A stretch of 64,000 bases of DNA, taken from the NCBI GenBank assembly GCA_930367205.1, contig OV884012.1, positions 58,735,239 to 58,799,238 on the forward strand, read 5' to 3'. Position numbers and translations under genes: made by a program. Positions 1 through 10,454 of this stretch are shown here, one piece after another; position 1 is the stretch's first letter, and every line of letters starts with the position of its first letter. This DNA comes from Acanthosoma haemorrhoidale. Its lineage: Eukaryota > Arthropoda > Insecta > Hemiptera > Acanthosomatidae. Under the pieces are notes generated by a model that was not told the DNA's origin, did not search any database, and saw nothing but the letters and a program-made list of their open reading frames with translations.

Positions 1-2081
1 TTACACACAAAAAAAGCTAGTTTGTTATTATTTCCACGGCTTCTGCCGCTATTCATAAGTAGCTAATATTTATCAAAACATCTTTGTTCCAGGTGAATTA
101 TTAATTTTCTTTATCGAGGATTTGTTTGCTACCTATTTTTCATGGCGGGGAGAAATTCGATTAAAGACATAGACAGTGCAGAGAAATAGTTCAGATAATG
201 TTGTAAAAGCGGTAATTGTGAAGTCAACAATTGCTGACACAGGTGATAGTAAAGATCAATGACTCTAAATCCCGCTAGACAAATACGTTCATTTCATCGT
301 GCTATCATTTTCCGTTCCCTAAATAATGGCCAACAATTTTTGCAATTTCAAGCATTATATAATAATAATACAATATTATTCAGCTTTCGTTCATAGACCC
401 TCCGTAATGAGGACGCAGTCTCCTCCAAAATGTGTTCCATCGCTACGATATACCTCAGAACAATTCAATAATAGATCACAAAGTAGTTTTGCTATAGCTT
501 CGAATTTATTTCCTTTTCTACAAAAAATAAATTAAGATAAAAAAAATAAAAAGGAATTTGTTAACATGTTACTTAAAAAAATATATTAATATATGTGTAT
601 CCCTTAAATAATTTTCAGGATAAACATTTATTTTGACGTTTGGCAATTGTAACGTTTTAAGACTTTGTAAAGTTTTTATTTTGAAAACTACGCAGATATC
701 ACTTTAAAAAACATTGCTGAAATAAAAATTCTTTTACCAGTTAACCCTAAATAAATCAGAACAATCGTCATTATTCTGTTCCATTATTTGTTTCTCCGAG
801 TGTGTACACTAGTTTAAAAATCCCAATCAGTTTCACAATCATCGTAGCCACGAACGTTTATTTACGTAGTTGAAATTAATTGTCCATCCATTTCACTACG
901 CTAACCACCAAACAGCAGTCTAGTTTCGTTCTCGAATATACAAGTGCTATTCTGTACGTTTTTGTTTATAATTGACAATTCTTTTCTTCTGGAGGTTATT
1001 GAGCTTACTTAATAATATATTACAAAATATGTTTGTTTATTTCTGACACTTTTATTATGAAAAAGAAATTAAAAACATTTAATTTAACCATTGTTACTTG
1101 GACAGATCAATATCGAATACGACATTGACAGGCGATCAGCAATGACCTCACATTTTCATCATCAGCTCTGTCATGGTGGGTTTGTTAATTTTTTTTTAAG
1201 CCTGGATTACTAAAGGGTTATATCATGGTGAAAAATAGTATCGTTAACTGAAAAAAAACCTTAACATGATTTTCTACTAATTTTCGAATTAAGCATTACT
1301 TATGCTAAACCAACGGTTCTCATCCTTTTTTGGCATATAGCCCACTTTTGAAAAAAAGGACTACTGACCGCCCTATCTTTAAAAAAACAGCAACCGGTTA
1401 ACTCACTTTCTTGATATCAATAATGTAATGCATTGTTTTCCAGCTTTTTTGAGTCTTTTTTTCCAACAGTTAATCATTCAATGGTGCCCCTCTTAGGTGA
1501 AGTATACTATATTATACATTTATTGAAAAACCAGGATAGATTTTTTCTAATGACTTTATTCACTCTTAATTTGTTGTATCTTCTATTTACTTTTCCTGGA
1601 GTAATAATTTTGCTGTTTGTAGGTTCGAGAATGGTTCTAGTGCCCAATCTGGAATGATCATGTTAAGGGCCATCTATTGTTATAATACCTTTAAAGTTTG
1701 AGGTATTATTATTTTTACAACTATCGTAGAATATACGTAAGTAAAGAACTCCACAAGAATTAAAGAGAATCTCCTTTGGGCTCGGCGATTGATTGATATA
1801 CAAGGTTTTCATAACCTCTATAATGGCTTCCTGATGTGACGGTTTTAATCTCAAATGATAGCTAATTTTTCTTCAACCCCCCCCCCCCCCCCCCGAAAAA
1901 AACATATGTAACTTACACCAGAACTAGTAAGACCGGTGCTTTTTAGGTTAGATAAATATGCCTATATACCTTATTAAGACGTCTTCTCCCGATAAAAAAG
2001 ACAATCGGTTAAGTATGTTTGTTATTTGCTTATTGAAAAATCTTTCAATCAATCTAAGATTGATAAACGTTAAAGACTTTA
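1..2081. other. AT-rich intergenic stretch, no gene seen
   Basis: Only short AT-rich open frames occur, with no domain or codon signal I recognise. One run of 18 C residues lies at 1877-1894. No terminal repeats or poly-A tailed insertions were noticed. Confidence 0.6.
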
Positions 2082-2855
2082 TAAAGAATGTCCCAGAATT
2101 AACGCAAGATTTGATTTAAATATGAAACACAGTTTTTAGTATTTTTGTTGTTTTTTTTTTATTGAATTATAAAGTAAATAGGAAAGGGTCATTTATGGAA
2201 TAATACATCGGGCAAATGACCTCCACGACTTTGCTGGGAAATACGCACTCTTTTGTCGAAATTTTCCATGACCATTTGGCATAAATGTGGTTGAATTTCC
2301 TCTTTAATGCACGGGTGGATGTGGGCTTGTTGACATACACCTTTGACTTCAAATAACCCCATAAAAATAAATCTAAAAGGGTTAAATCACACGATCTAGG
2401 GGGCGAATTCTGATCACCAAAACGAGAGAGTACACGACCTGGAAATGTCTCATGCAGCATAGGAATTGCTTCATGGGCTGTATGGCATGTGGCACCATCT
2501 TGTTGAAACCACATATTGGCCACATCAATATCATCCAATTTAGGCACAAAGAACTGTATTTACGACACCGAATTGATGTTCCTGGATTTTTAACAACACT
2601 CACGCACTGCTTCGATACTGACATTTGAACGGCTTGTTTTTGGACGACCAATGTATTGAGTGTCTCCAACTGATTTAGTCTCCCTAAATTTTTCAATTAA
2701 TCTCTTCACTGTTGATGAAGTCAAAACACTATTCCGACCATTATTTTTGAGATAATGTTAAACAATAAAGACACGTTGTTCTATCGTGTTGCCAGCACTT
2801 TACTGAACAAATGGCGGGAAATTCAAATCTTGCGTTAACTCTGGGACACCCTTTA
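2082..2855 (-). mobile_element. Tc1/mariner-superfamily transposon, internally deleted
   Basis: The element is bounded by inverted repeats of about 28 bp. The left end reads TGTCCCAGAATTAACGCAAG from 2089, and the right end carries the same sequence inverted, ending near 2848. The outermost bases also pair (AAGAATG and AAGGGTG), and a TA dinucleotide flanks each side (2082-2083 and 2854-2855), as expected for IS630/Tc1/mariner insertion. At 774 bp it is well short of the roughly 1.3 kb of an autonomous relative, because the middle of the transposase is missing. Confidence 0.85.
2167..2793 (-). pseudogene. Transposase remnant (HTH plus C-terminal DDE half)
   Basis: Reading leftwards from about 2793, a helix-turn-helix region of the type common in insect Tc1/mariner relatives is visible. 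It includes the string KRLIEKFRETKSVGDT and is followed by a GRPKTSRS linker. It then jumps to the catalytic half, with WFQQDGATCHTA (second catalytic Asp) and PRSCDLTLLDLFLWGYLKSK (third catalytic acid in an Asp context). The part carrying the first catalytic Asp is deleted. At least one stop and a frame change separate the HTH and DDE parts, so it is inactive. It could still be mobilised in trans through its intact ends. The superfamily call is firm, but the family name within it is not. Confidence 0.8.
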
Positions 2856-4634
2856 GTTTTGTTTTGACGTTTTGCACTACTAATATACCCCCTTCTAAGA
2901 TATGGTAACATTATTGTCGTCATAGATTTAAATGGGTATTTTATTTATGTTCCTCAGCTTTACGATTTTAGAATTATTTGGCTTTTTGTTTTATAAATCA
3001 TTGATTATCATGATTTCTTTTGGATGGTGGATGGAGTTCATTGCTTGGCCTTTTTTAGTAAATGGGGTTGAAGTTGAATGTAGTGATTGCTCCGCCTCTT
3101 TATGCATTTCAGCATATGCACAAACGTGTGAATGGGGTGTTATTGCATAAAACATGTGTAGGTTGAGGGAGTCTTACAAGGAGATGTAGATGCATCAGCT
3201 TGGTACCTGTTGAATCCTGTCTCGTCTATACTTTCTGTTATTGACATTGCTTATGAGTTCGTTCATGACGGTGCTTTTTTTTGAAGTTTCTCAAATGATT
3301 TAAGCATGATTTGAGCTTTCTTTTGGTAAGTACGAGATGGCGAGGGCGAGAAAATAACAATACATATTGCCCTACCTATAAAACATAAGTAATGTCAATA
3401 ATTGATTAGTTATATTAAAAATTCTTGAAGTCCATATCATAATATGGATGATCATGGATCATGGATCATAATATGATAAGTATGTGTCATTTGGTGTTTT
3501 AATCTATAACCACAAGGAGTTTAAATTAAAAATTCTGATTATTCCTAGACAATTGAGGGATCATTATTAAACCCCCAAAATAAAAAAATTTGGAAACCAA
3601 CGAGTATGTTTTTCTCCCCGTAGATAATTGCTACTATCAAAGCTTAACCGACAGCACAATGAGGGGTGATGTGGATTAATGAAATTCTATATTGGATCAT
3701 TTATTCACTTAACAGTAATAACAGTGTTTTGAAAGATACTAAAGCCGGGTTTACACGTAGAAATAGCGGTTGTAGAATTAGTTGCTGCAGTACATTTGGA
3801 AATTAAAAAAATTAAATGGCTTACCAATAAAAAAAAAATTATGTGGACTAGAAATTGGATTCTCAAAAGAAATTAGCAAAGAGAAATCAAATTGTTTTTC
3901 TCAATTCCTTCGTTATACCAATATTGAAGCGTTAAAGAAGTGAAATCTCTGCCGCTTCTTGCGGTTTTTGAACTCAAGATAGCATTTCCTCCATAAACAG
4001 GGAACCTTTGATACTCCACCAAGGATTCAGTAAAATTAAAACTAAAACGGTGGAACAAATTTCCAATTCCAATTTGCATGCCAAAATGGAATTTCCAATG
4101 CCAATTCCAAGAGCAGACGTAATCAAAAAACAATTTTCAGACAGTATCGAATGAATCAACACCTCCCCTGAATCAAAACAATGTTTTCAAGCGCGTAAAA
4201 TTGGCCGTAAAATGGAAGATAAGGCGCAACAGTTCACTGTCAAGGAGTGAACATATTTGGCAGTTGCCGTCATGACAACAACCGCCGCGGCAGTGCTGTC
4301 GCACTATCAGGTCAAACCTTATTTCTCCCTCTTTGTTATCATATATAATAAGTTTTTTAGGAGGAACACTGCTATAAGATAAAATCGTCGTACGAGAGTC
4401 CCACACATGTGTAGACAGTCTTTGTTGATGTGACCTACTTTTGCGCATAACCTTTTTTGCGCACCCTTTTTTGCATAACCTTTGCGCACTATACAGCCAA
4501 ATAAAAATATTAATTCATTTCCGTTACAACTATTTAGTACACAGCACATAAAATATTAAAAATAAAACAATCATCATATATATGGTTGATGAAAGGTTAA
4601 AAATATATAATTTTCATCGTCTTATTATTTAACA
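2856..4634. other. Intergenic, no gene seen
   Basis: AT-rich sequence. There are short tandem echoes of GATCATG near 3445-3475 and of a GCGCATAACCTTTT-like unit at 4441-4490. A GC-richer patch at about 4160-4420 has no recognisable coding content. Open frames on both strands look accidental. Confidence 0.5.
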
Positions 4635-4847
4635 AAGTTTCGTGAGTAAGTGAGCTGCTGACCCTGAAAACTGCATCGCAGAAGCAGGACGAAGCAGGCC
4701 TAGCACCGGCAAAAGAAACAGATAAGTTGCTGCCAGTACTAAAAACTGCAACAAACCCCGTCGCTGGACAGCACGGGCCAGGTAACAACTAATGAATTCT
4801 ATTCCACGGGGCCACATACCAGTGCAGTTTCACCGGGAAGGGGTTCG

Positions 4848-5832
4848 GTGCCCCATTCCAATCACTGCACTGGAATAAACAGACCAGCAGGGGTTAACGA
4901 GGGATACAGTCGTATGCACGGGCATAGGCACGCTACTCCGCTGAACATGGAGGTGCATACAGCGGTCCGCAAACGCACCCGCCGGGCTTCCCCGGCACCA
5001 GTGGAATCAGAATCCACCGGATTTGTGCCTCTCCCCAAGAAAAAAGCCGCTAGGGTGCTGCGGCCGAAACCTACCCAGGAAGTGGTCGTAAGCAATAGGT
5101 ACGACCTGCTTCCCAAACCTAAACCTACATCGGGTCCTAGCACGCAAGAGAACCACCCTGTGAAAAAACCACCACCGGTCATCATAACTGTTTTTTTTTC
5201 TTTCTTTCAAAACCTCTTTATTGATAATATATATACAATGACAAAAATAAATGGAATTACAGTTGTCTCCTCGTGCTGCATTCGCAGATGCATATTAAGG
5301 AGTGTATAAAATATAATACTTTCAGATTGTCATAACTGTGCCAGAGCCACCCTCTACCACCAGAGTGAGGTTGGCACATATCGGGGTTTCAGCGTACTTC
5401 TTTCGGCCCTTTCAAAAGGGGGTCAGGCTGTTTTTTGATAACGAGACTGACCGACAAAAAGCTATATCTGCCCTGAAAAAAGAGAACACACCACACCACA
5501 CCTATGCCCCAAGAGGTGGCCAAAGGTTAAAAAAGTTCTTAATTATGGGCATCGATGTAAGTGAGGATATCACAATAATAACAGAAACTTTAAAAACTGC
5601 CCCGGGGGTATTGGATGTCTGGCGCCTTCGAAAGACGGACTCCATTGGCATGAAAACCGAGATCTCACCAATCTTAGTAACGGTGGCGCCGACTACAAAA
5701 ATAGAGGACCTTCGGAAAATTCGAAGTATCAATTATGTCCTTTTTAGGGTAGTCCCCTATATACAGCAAAAGGGCATGCCACAATGCCGCAGGTGCCACC
5801 AGTTTGGTCACACTAAAAACCACTGCATTTGA
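4848..5832 (+). pseudogene. LINE J1 ORF1 (gag-like nucleic-acid-binding protein), interrupted
   Basis: The first part is basic and proline-rich, with KRTRRASPAP and PLPKKKAARV strings and no fold I can name. The second part (5338-5832) is the conserved pre-knuckle domain of Jockey-type ORF1 and ends in a zinc knuckle CRRCHQFGHTKNHC (CX2CX4HX4C) at about 5789-5830. The protein should bind element RNA in a ribonucleoprotein particle. The frame is the same on both sides of the inserted segment at 5191-5329, so the insertion hit a previously open ORF1. Directly after the knuckle the sequence jumps into the endonuclease because of a deletion. Met at 4848 is the first in the open frame, and the true start could lie upstream. 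Confidence 0.75.
5191..5329 (-). mobile_element. Nested 5'-truncated LINE tail (family J3-like) with 9-bp TSD
   Basis: An insertion of 139 bp starts with a T tract, which is a poly-A tail read on the minus strand. It is flanked by TCATAACTG at 5182-5190 and 5330-5338. Its body matches in outline the LINE 3' end at 51382-51530, including the GCATCTGCG and GAGGAGA-type words before a T-rich end. It is therefore a severely 5'-truncated retrotransposition product that landed inside an older LINE. Confidence 0.8.
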
Positions 5833-6300
5833 TGTCAGGCTCCACCACTTGACGGTGAAGATAAATTTAGGGACACCCATTTATCTCACCACCAAGTATA
5901 AGAGACCGAGGGCGTCTCTCCTAGAGTTCTCAGCTCTTATTAAAGAGTGTGCCAAGAGAAATAACCACTGGGTTGTCGGAGACTTAAATGCGCGGCATTC
6001 CTTGTGGAATAATGTCAACGCCAACCCAGCGGGGAGAGCCTTGGTAAAGGCGCCCTTTACTGTCGTTCACCCTCAGAACTACACCTTTCGCCATAGAGGT
6101 AACAGTGCACAGACCTCCACCCTAGATCATTTACTCACAAAACAGCCGCACAAGATAAACAATCGTGAGACCCTGGACCTAGTAACGACCAACCACCTAC
6201 CAGTATTGTATTCCATGGACGGTAGAGTTGTGATCCCGCGTCCCACGAAGTAAGACTATCGTCGGGCTGACTGGGACCTATAGCAACTTTACCACCAATT
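5833..6300 (+). pseudogene. LINE J1 endonuclease domain remnant, copy 1
   Basis: The open frame ending at 6253 carries the endonuclease signatures NHWVVGDLNARHSLW and STLDHLLTKQPH, then a C-terminal TTNHLPVLY. The second copy has TDHLPVLY at that last motif, so here the catalytic Asp of the S/TDH motif reads Asn. The N-terminal part of the domain is absent because of the deletion at about 5828. A stop follows the RPTK string at 6251-6253. The domain would nick target DNA to prime reverse transcription, but this copy cannot. Confidence 0.75.
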
Positions 6301-6308
6301 GCATACAA

Positions 6309-7686
6309 TTGGTTCCTGTTCTCCGCACTACACAGGAAGTGGATCGACAGCTGGTTTTCCTGACCGAGGCTATCGTCGATGCAGCAAACACTGCTATCCC
6401 AAAGTTTAGCCCGAAGCCTCCCATGCTACAAAAGCCACCAGACCATATTCTTCGGTATTGGAAAAACTGGTATAGAACAAGGAATCGTCAGGCCAAGAAA
6501 GTTGTAAACTCTCTTACAACACAAATTCGTGGCTTGATGAGAAATTGGAAGACGGCAACGTGGCACGAACGGATTCATGGCTTACATGGCGATTTCCGTA
6601 AGTTTTGGAAGCTCCTAAAGACTACTACCAAGAAGGACTCAAGTGTCAGAGACTCAGGACGGAGACACCCTGTACACATCGGAAGAACAAGCTAAAATAT
6701 TGGCCGACCACCATACCGCAGACAACGCCGCTAGGACAGGTAACTACCACAAACCTCAGCAGCTGAGGACAGGTCAGAACTATATGTTTGTTTCCCCGAA
6801 GCAGCTCAAGGCGATTCTTTGCCGGTGTCAGGGAAATCGAGCACCAGGGGGTGACGGGGTGCAAACGGTATTGCTGAAACAGCTGCCGAGGAGAGGGATT
6901 GCCCAACTCGTTAACCTGTACAATTCATGTATCAGGTTGCGATACTTCCCGACAGCGTGGAAACAAGCTCTCTTGTTCCCGCTGCGCAAGCCCACAAAGA
7001 GAGGCGACCACTTAGCCCAATATCGCCCGATCAGTCTGCTCCCTCACATGGGGAAGATTCTCGTAAAGATAATACTGAACTACCTGAAGGAGTTCTGTTC
7101 GGAAAATGCTATCATTCCCTACGAGCAGACAAGTTTTCAGGCTCATCTGAGTACAGAACATCCGCTTGTGAAGGCACAAACCACTACTAAAGCCACCCTC
7201 GGTATTAACAAGAATACAGCAACTGCTATGATCTCGTTGGACTGCACGCAGGCTTTTGACTCAGTATCCCACGGGATGCTGTGCCGACAGCTTTGCGACT
7301 GGGAATGCCCAGAGCAGCTATACACCATGTTGGTTTCGTTCTTGAAGAACAGATCGGTGAGGGTACGGGTGGGCGATTGCCTCTCTAACCCATTCCCTCT
7401 GACTTGTGGAGTTCCTCAAGGTGCGGTTCTGTCTCCGGTTCTTTTCAGTATGTACTCATCTGAAATTGTTAAGACAAGCTATAAGAAAGCTACTGTAATC
7501 GCTTTCGCCGACGACATTGCGGTTTACAGCAGCAGCATGAGTGCACAAAGAGCTCTTACACACGCCGAGTCAGTTTGTAACGTTATCAGTGACAGACTGG
7601 GCATGTTAAACATGAGTGTAAACGCCGGGAAGACCGACTGCGTAATCTTCTCCCTCCAAAATGGGAAAAAATCCTTGCCAAAATAG
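6309..7686 (+). pseudogene. LINE J1 reverse transcriptase, copy 1
   Basis: Two overlapping frames (6309-6695 and 6643-7686) join through a frameshift near 6640. The first carries the linker before RT (FSPKPPMLQKPPDHIL and MRNWKTATWHERIHGLHGDF). The second, 347 codons, carries RT blocks in order: GNRAPGGDGVQTVLLKQL, YRPISLLPHMGKIL, LDCTQAFDSVSHGML, GVPQGAVLSPVLFSMY and the active-site FADDIAVYSSS near 7504-7536. The frame ends with a stop at 7684-7686, but related sequence (HYLGIKMDRHLQ) continues to about 7763, so the stop is a lesion. The thumb and 3' region are then replaced by a repeated piece of the RT. Confidence 0.8.
7434..7583 (+). repeat. Direct repeat unit 1 (RT YADD block)
   Basis: This 150-bp segment spans the RT block from SPVLFSMY through the FADD motif. 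It recurs at 7760-7909 with a constant offset of 326 bp and only a few substitutions, one of which changes FADD to FAND. Confidence 0.85.
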
Positions 7687-7759
7687 TATAGTATAGGAGG
7701 GCAAGAGCACTCACTAGCTTTCTCAATGCACTATCTGGGTATAAAAATGGATAGGCATC

Positions 7760-7909
7760 TCCAGTTCTTTTCAGTATGTACACATCTGAAATTGTTGGGA
7801 CAAACTATCAGAAAGCTACTGTAATCGCTTTCGCCAACGACATTGCGGTTTACAGCAGCAGCATGAGTGCACAAAGAGCTCTTACACACGCAGAGTCAGT
7901 TTGTAACGT
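7760..7909 (+). repeat. Direct repeat unit 2 (RT block, displaced)
   Basis: Second copy of the 150-bp RT block, entered at a CTCC(G/A)GTTCTTTTCAG junction immediately after the downstream RT string YLGIKMDRHLQ. It is followed by 70 bp of other, possibly LINE 3', sequence ending near 7980. The order is impossible for an intact LINE and implies a template jump or unequal recombination. Confidence 0.85.
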
Positions 7910-7980
7910 AAGCTCTTTGGAACCGGTTGAGGCCCAGGCGGTACCCCAGCCTCACCTGGTAATAATTAGTCACAATTGTT

Positions 7981-9282
7981 AGATGAAAAACGATACAAAA
8001 CAAAAAAGGAGGTGGTTATAAGTGCATTGTGGGTAGCGTTTTCCATGGCTAATGAGTTGAATATGTAACAGTTGATCGGTTTAATTTATGACACATGATA
8101 GTAGATTAAACATATATACAACAAACATGGGTATAAAAAAATATAAGATAGAACGTAAAAAGGAGTTTTCTAGTTTATTACAAAATGTATATGCAAAAAA
8201 AAAAAAGTATCATCACACATCATGATGATCGATTCAGCTAATGGTATAAAAAAATAATAAAATAGATTTAAATATAGTGGAATTTGATGAAAACCTAATT
8301 ATTGTTCATCAACACAAGCCGTTCTCCCAACAAATCCTTCAACTTATTAACAATAAACTTGTAGTATGTCTCGTTATACTGCCCTTCGCAGAACTGGCTA
8401 ACTCGGTTGACTTTTACTCTTGCCTGAAAAGGTGTCTCTTACACCACCACGAGTAACAATATGCTAGAGCTTAGATTTTGTTTCCTAGCAATCAAAGATT
8501 CCTTTACTAGCCACGCAAATCCCAGGTAGGTTATTCTTTTTACTATTTCTGTGTTATGTTATTTATATAATGTGTTGGCTATTAGGGATCCGTATTGTTT
8601 TTATTTTAGAAATATTTACACATAATTTATTATTATCAAATTATACACTGAGTGACAATAAATTCTGCTGATGCTGCTTTGGAAGGTCTGCTGGAGTGTT
8701 ACCTAGTAGTATAATAGCAACTGATTGCTGAAGGTTAACCTAAATTGATATGTTTAACAGATAATCCTTTTGAATTTTTTCTGCTCTTTTCATTCTTGTA
8801 TAAAATTATAGATGTCGTGTGAAAAAAATTGTGTTTAGTGAGAACTTTGTTTAGTAATGGCTTGATTATTAATTTAATTATTAATATTTAATTAATACGT
8901 ATTACCTTTGATTCTATTTGAACATAAACGCCTGATTTTTATAAAGCTGCCCGAATTCCTCTGTTTTGACTGTTTGAGAGGAGAAGTCCAACTAACACAT
9001 GAGTGATTAATCAAAGCCAAGCCGTGTGATGAACTTAAAAAACATTAGATAGATGAATTTTTCCAGTCAACAGAGTGGTTTTTCTACTGTTCGTAACTGT
9101 TCTACGGCCTTAAATTTATTTATATATTTATGTTGTATGTCAATAAATAATTAAAAAACTGTAGTTTATGTCTGGAATTACAAAAAAACATGCCATAAAG
9201 AACAGATTCACTGTAAACCAAGCTAACTGCTGAGAGTAAGTAGCTGAATACCGATTTTCATTTCTTTTAATAAACTAAATGT
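7981..9282. other. Intergenic, one unassigned open stretch on the minus strand
   Basis: AT-rich. On the minus strand at about 8296-8444 there is a stop-free run of 48 codons ending in TAG, with composition unlike the surroundings (it includes VNRVSQFCEGQYNETYYKF). I do not recognise it. It could be the end of a degraded element ORF or a terminal host exon. A possible but poorly matching left end for the neighbouring Tc1 element (TA then CACTGAGTGACA) lies at 8644-8657. Confidence 0.35.
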
Positions 9283-10161
9283 TTATGTCACTAAAAGGTC
9301 CTGCAGTGTATCAGGAAGTGCTGAACGCGCTCTTATTCGTTTTCCGAGGTTATCCCATAAATGCTCGACAGGGTTCAAATCTGGAGAACGTGCTGGTCAG
9401 GCTAAGACCTCAATGTTGTGCTGATGAAGGAGCGTCTGTACTATGCGAGTGACATGTGGACGTAAATTATCGTGCATTAGAAATGAATGATCGCTGATTT
9501 CGATGAGGATAGGCAACACATGAGGTTCCAAAATCTCATCTACATAGCGGGTGGCCGTCAAAGACCCTCCAAAAATAACAACCAATCCTGTGCGGCACTC
9601 CATTGAAATCACAGCCCACACCATTAAGGAATCACGTTGAAAAGGTTGGCTCTGGGTGAAATTCCAGGCTGCATACCTTTCATTTCTTCTTCGTAGAGCA
9701 AATTTAGATTCATCTGTAAAAAGTACAGCACACCATTCGTCCATAGTCCAATGACTGTGTTCTCGAGCAAAAGCCAGCCGTGTAACTCTGTGAGTTCTGG
9801 TCAATTCTGGCCATCTTACTGGGCGAAAAGCCATTAGTCCATACTCATTTAACCTTCTCTGAGCAGTACGTTCAGAAATTTGCACACTTTGAACTTCTTG
9901 GAGCTGATGAATCGCTTGAAAAACGGTAAGGTGACGGTTTCGTAAAATTCTTAAAGTAAGAAACCGGCCATCCTGTAGTTCTGTTACCCTAGGCTGTCCA
10001 GAACCAGCCCTTCTATGGCAAGACCCAGTTTCTCGAAAACGCCAGACGGCGTCTCGTAGAGTTTCATAGGGAACTCCGATGGCATTAGATGCATATCTAA
10101 TGGAACGTCCATCATCAATAAGTGCCACACCAGGTGCAACATCCTCATCACAAAGAGGCAT
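9283..10161 (-). pseudogene. Tc1-family DD34E transposase with one internal stop
   Basis: The reading frame is 293 codons from an ATG at 10159-10161 (MPLCDEDV start, typical of insect Tc1 transposases) to TAA at 9283-9285. Only one in-frame TGA, at about 9400, interrupts it, where relatives have Trp before PARSPDLNPVEHLW. The N-terminal paired-type HTH region includes YETLRDAVWRFRETGSCHRR. The catalytic triad is visible as LFTDESKF (Asp 1), FLMHDNLRPH (Asp 2) and DLNPVEHLW (Glu), with exactly 34 residues between the second Asp and the Glu. The longer frame upstream to 10263 adds residues without homology, so I prefer the 10161 start. The protein would cut and paste the element at TA sites. 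Confidence 0.88.
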
Positions 10162-10454
10162 TTTTAAACTTAAAATTGAGAAAATTAAAATATCGAAGCC
10201 GAAAACTAAGAAATTCGCTGCACCAGAACGCAAATGACACTGAATAAACATTTTTAATTCCATGGAAAGTAAACATTGGGAACGATAGTCCTTTAATTGA
10301 ATTAAGGATTATGGGTTACTATCCTCTATATTGACATTTCTAATTGAAAAAAAATACATATTTATTCATAAAAAAAATTGACCAATCCAAAGCAGAAATA
10401 TTTTGAGATGAAAATATGGAAAAATCAGGTAGGTGGAATTTTTGCCTGTCAGTG
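9283..10454 (-). mobile_element. Tc1-like transposon (right end visible, left end unclear)
   Basis: The transposase gene is nearly complete. A terminal sequence reading inward CACTGACAGGCAAAAATTCC ends at 10454 and is followed by TA (10455-10456), typical of Tc1 termini. I could not find a good matching left terminus. The best candidate, at 8646, shares only CACTGA plus scattered bases, so the left boundary is given as the end of the coding region. Confidence 0.65.

Larger units (their letters stand above)
4635..7980 (+). mobile_element. Jockey-type LINE, family J1 copy 1 (rearranged)
   Basis: This is a non-LTR retrotransposon carrying ORF1 (gag-like with zinc knuckle), an apurinic-type endonuclease and a reverse transcriptase in the order expected for the Jockey clade. 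The 5' limit near 4635 is approximate and rests on GC-richer sequence leading into ORF1. The copy is broken in four ways. A 139-bp LINE tail interrupts ORF1, a deletion near 5828 removes the ORF1 end and the endonuclease start, there are stops and frameshifts at about 6251 and 6640, and an internal 150-bp direct duplication ends the RT. A second copy at 46312-48045 shows what was deleted. Confidence 0.85.

Noticed and set aside
1433..1657. A 74-codon hydrophobic plus-strand frame
   Set aside because: AT-rich, Leu/Phe-rich text typical of chance frames. No start context, domain or neighbouring exon.
1877..1894. Poly-C run as a structured regulatory element
   Set aside because: A simple homopolymer, liable to sequencing error, with no accompanying motif.
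3740..3790. GCCGGGTTTACACG word like a transposon end
   Set aside because: No matching inverted partner within a reasonable distance.
4441..4495. Repeated GCGCATAACCTTTT units as a CRISPR-like or satellite array
   Set aside because: Only two or three imperfect units with no spacers. A simple local slip.
8644..8670. Left terminus of the Tc1-like element
   Set aside because: Shares only CACTGA and scattered bases with the right end, and would leave 640 bp of AT-rich DNA after the transposase stop. Kept as a possibility only.
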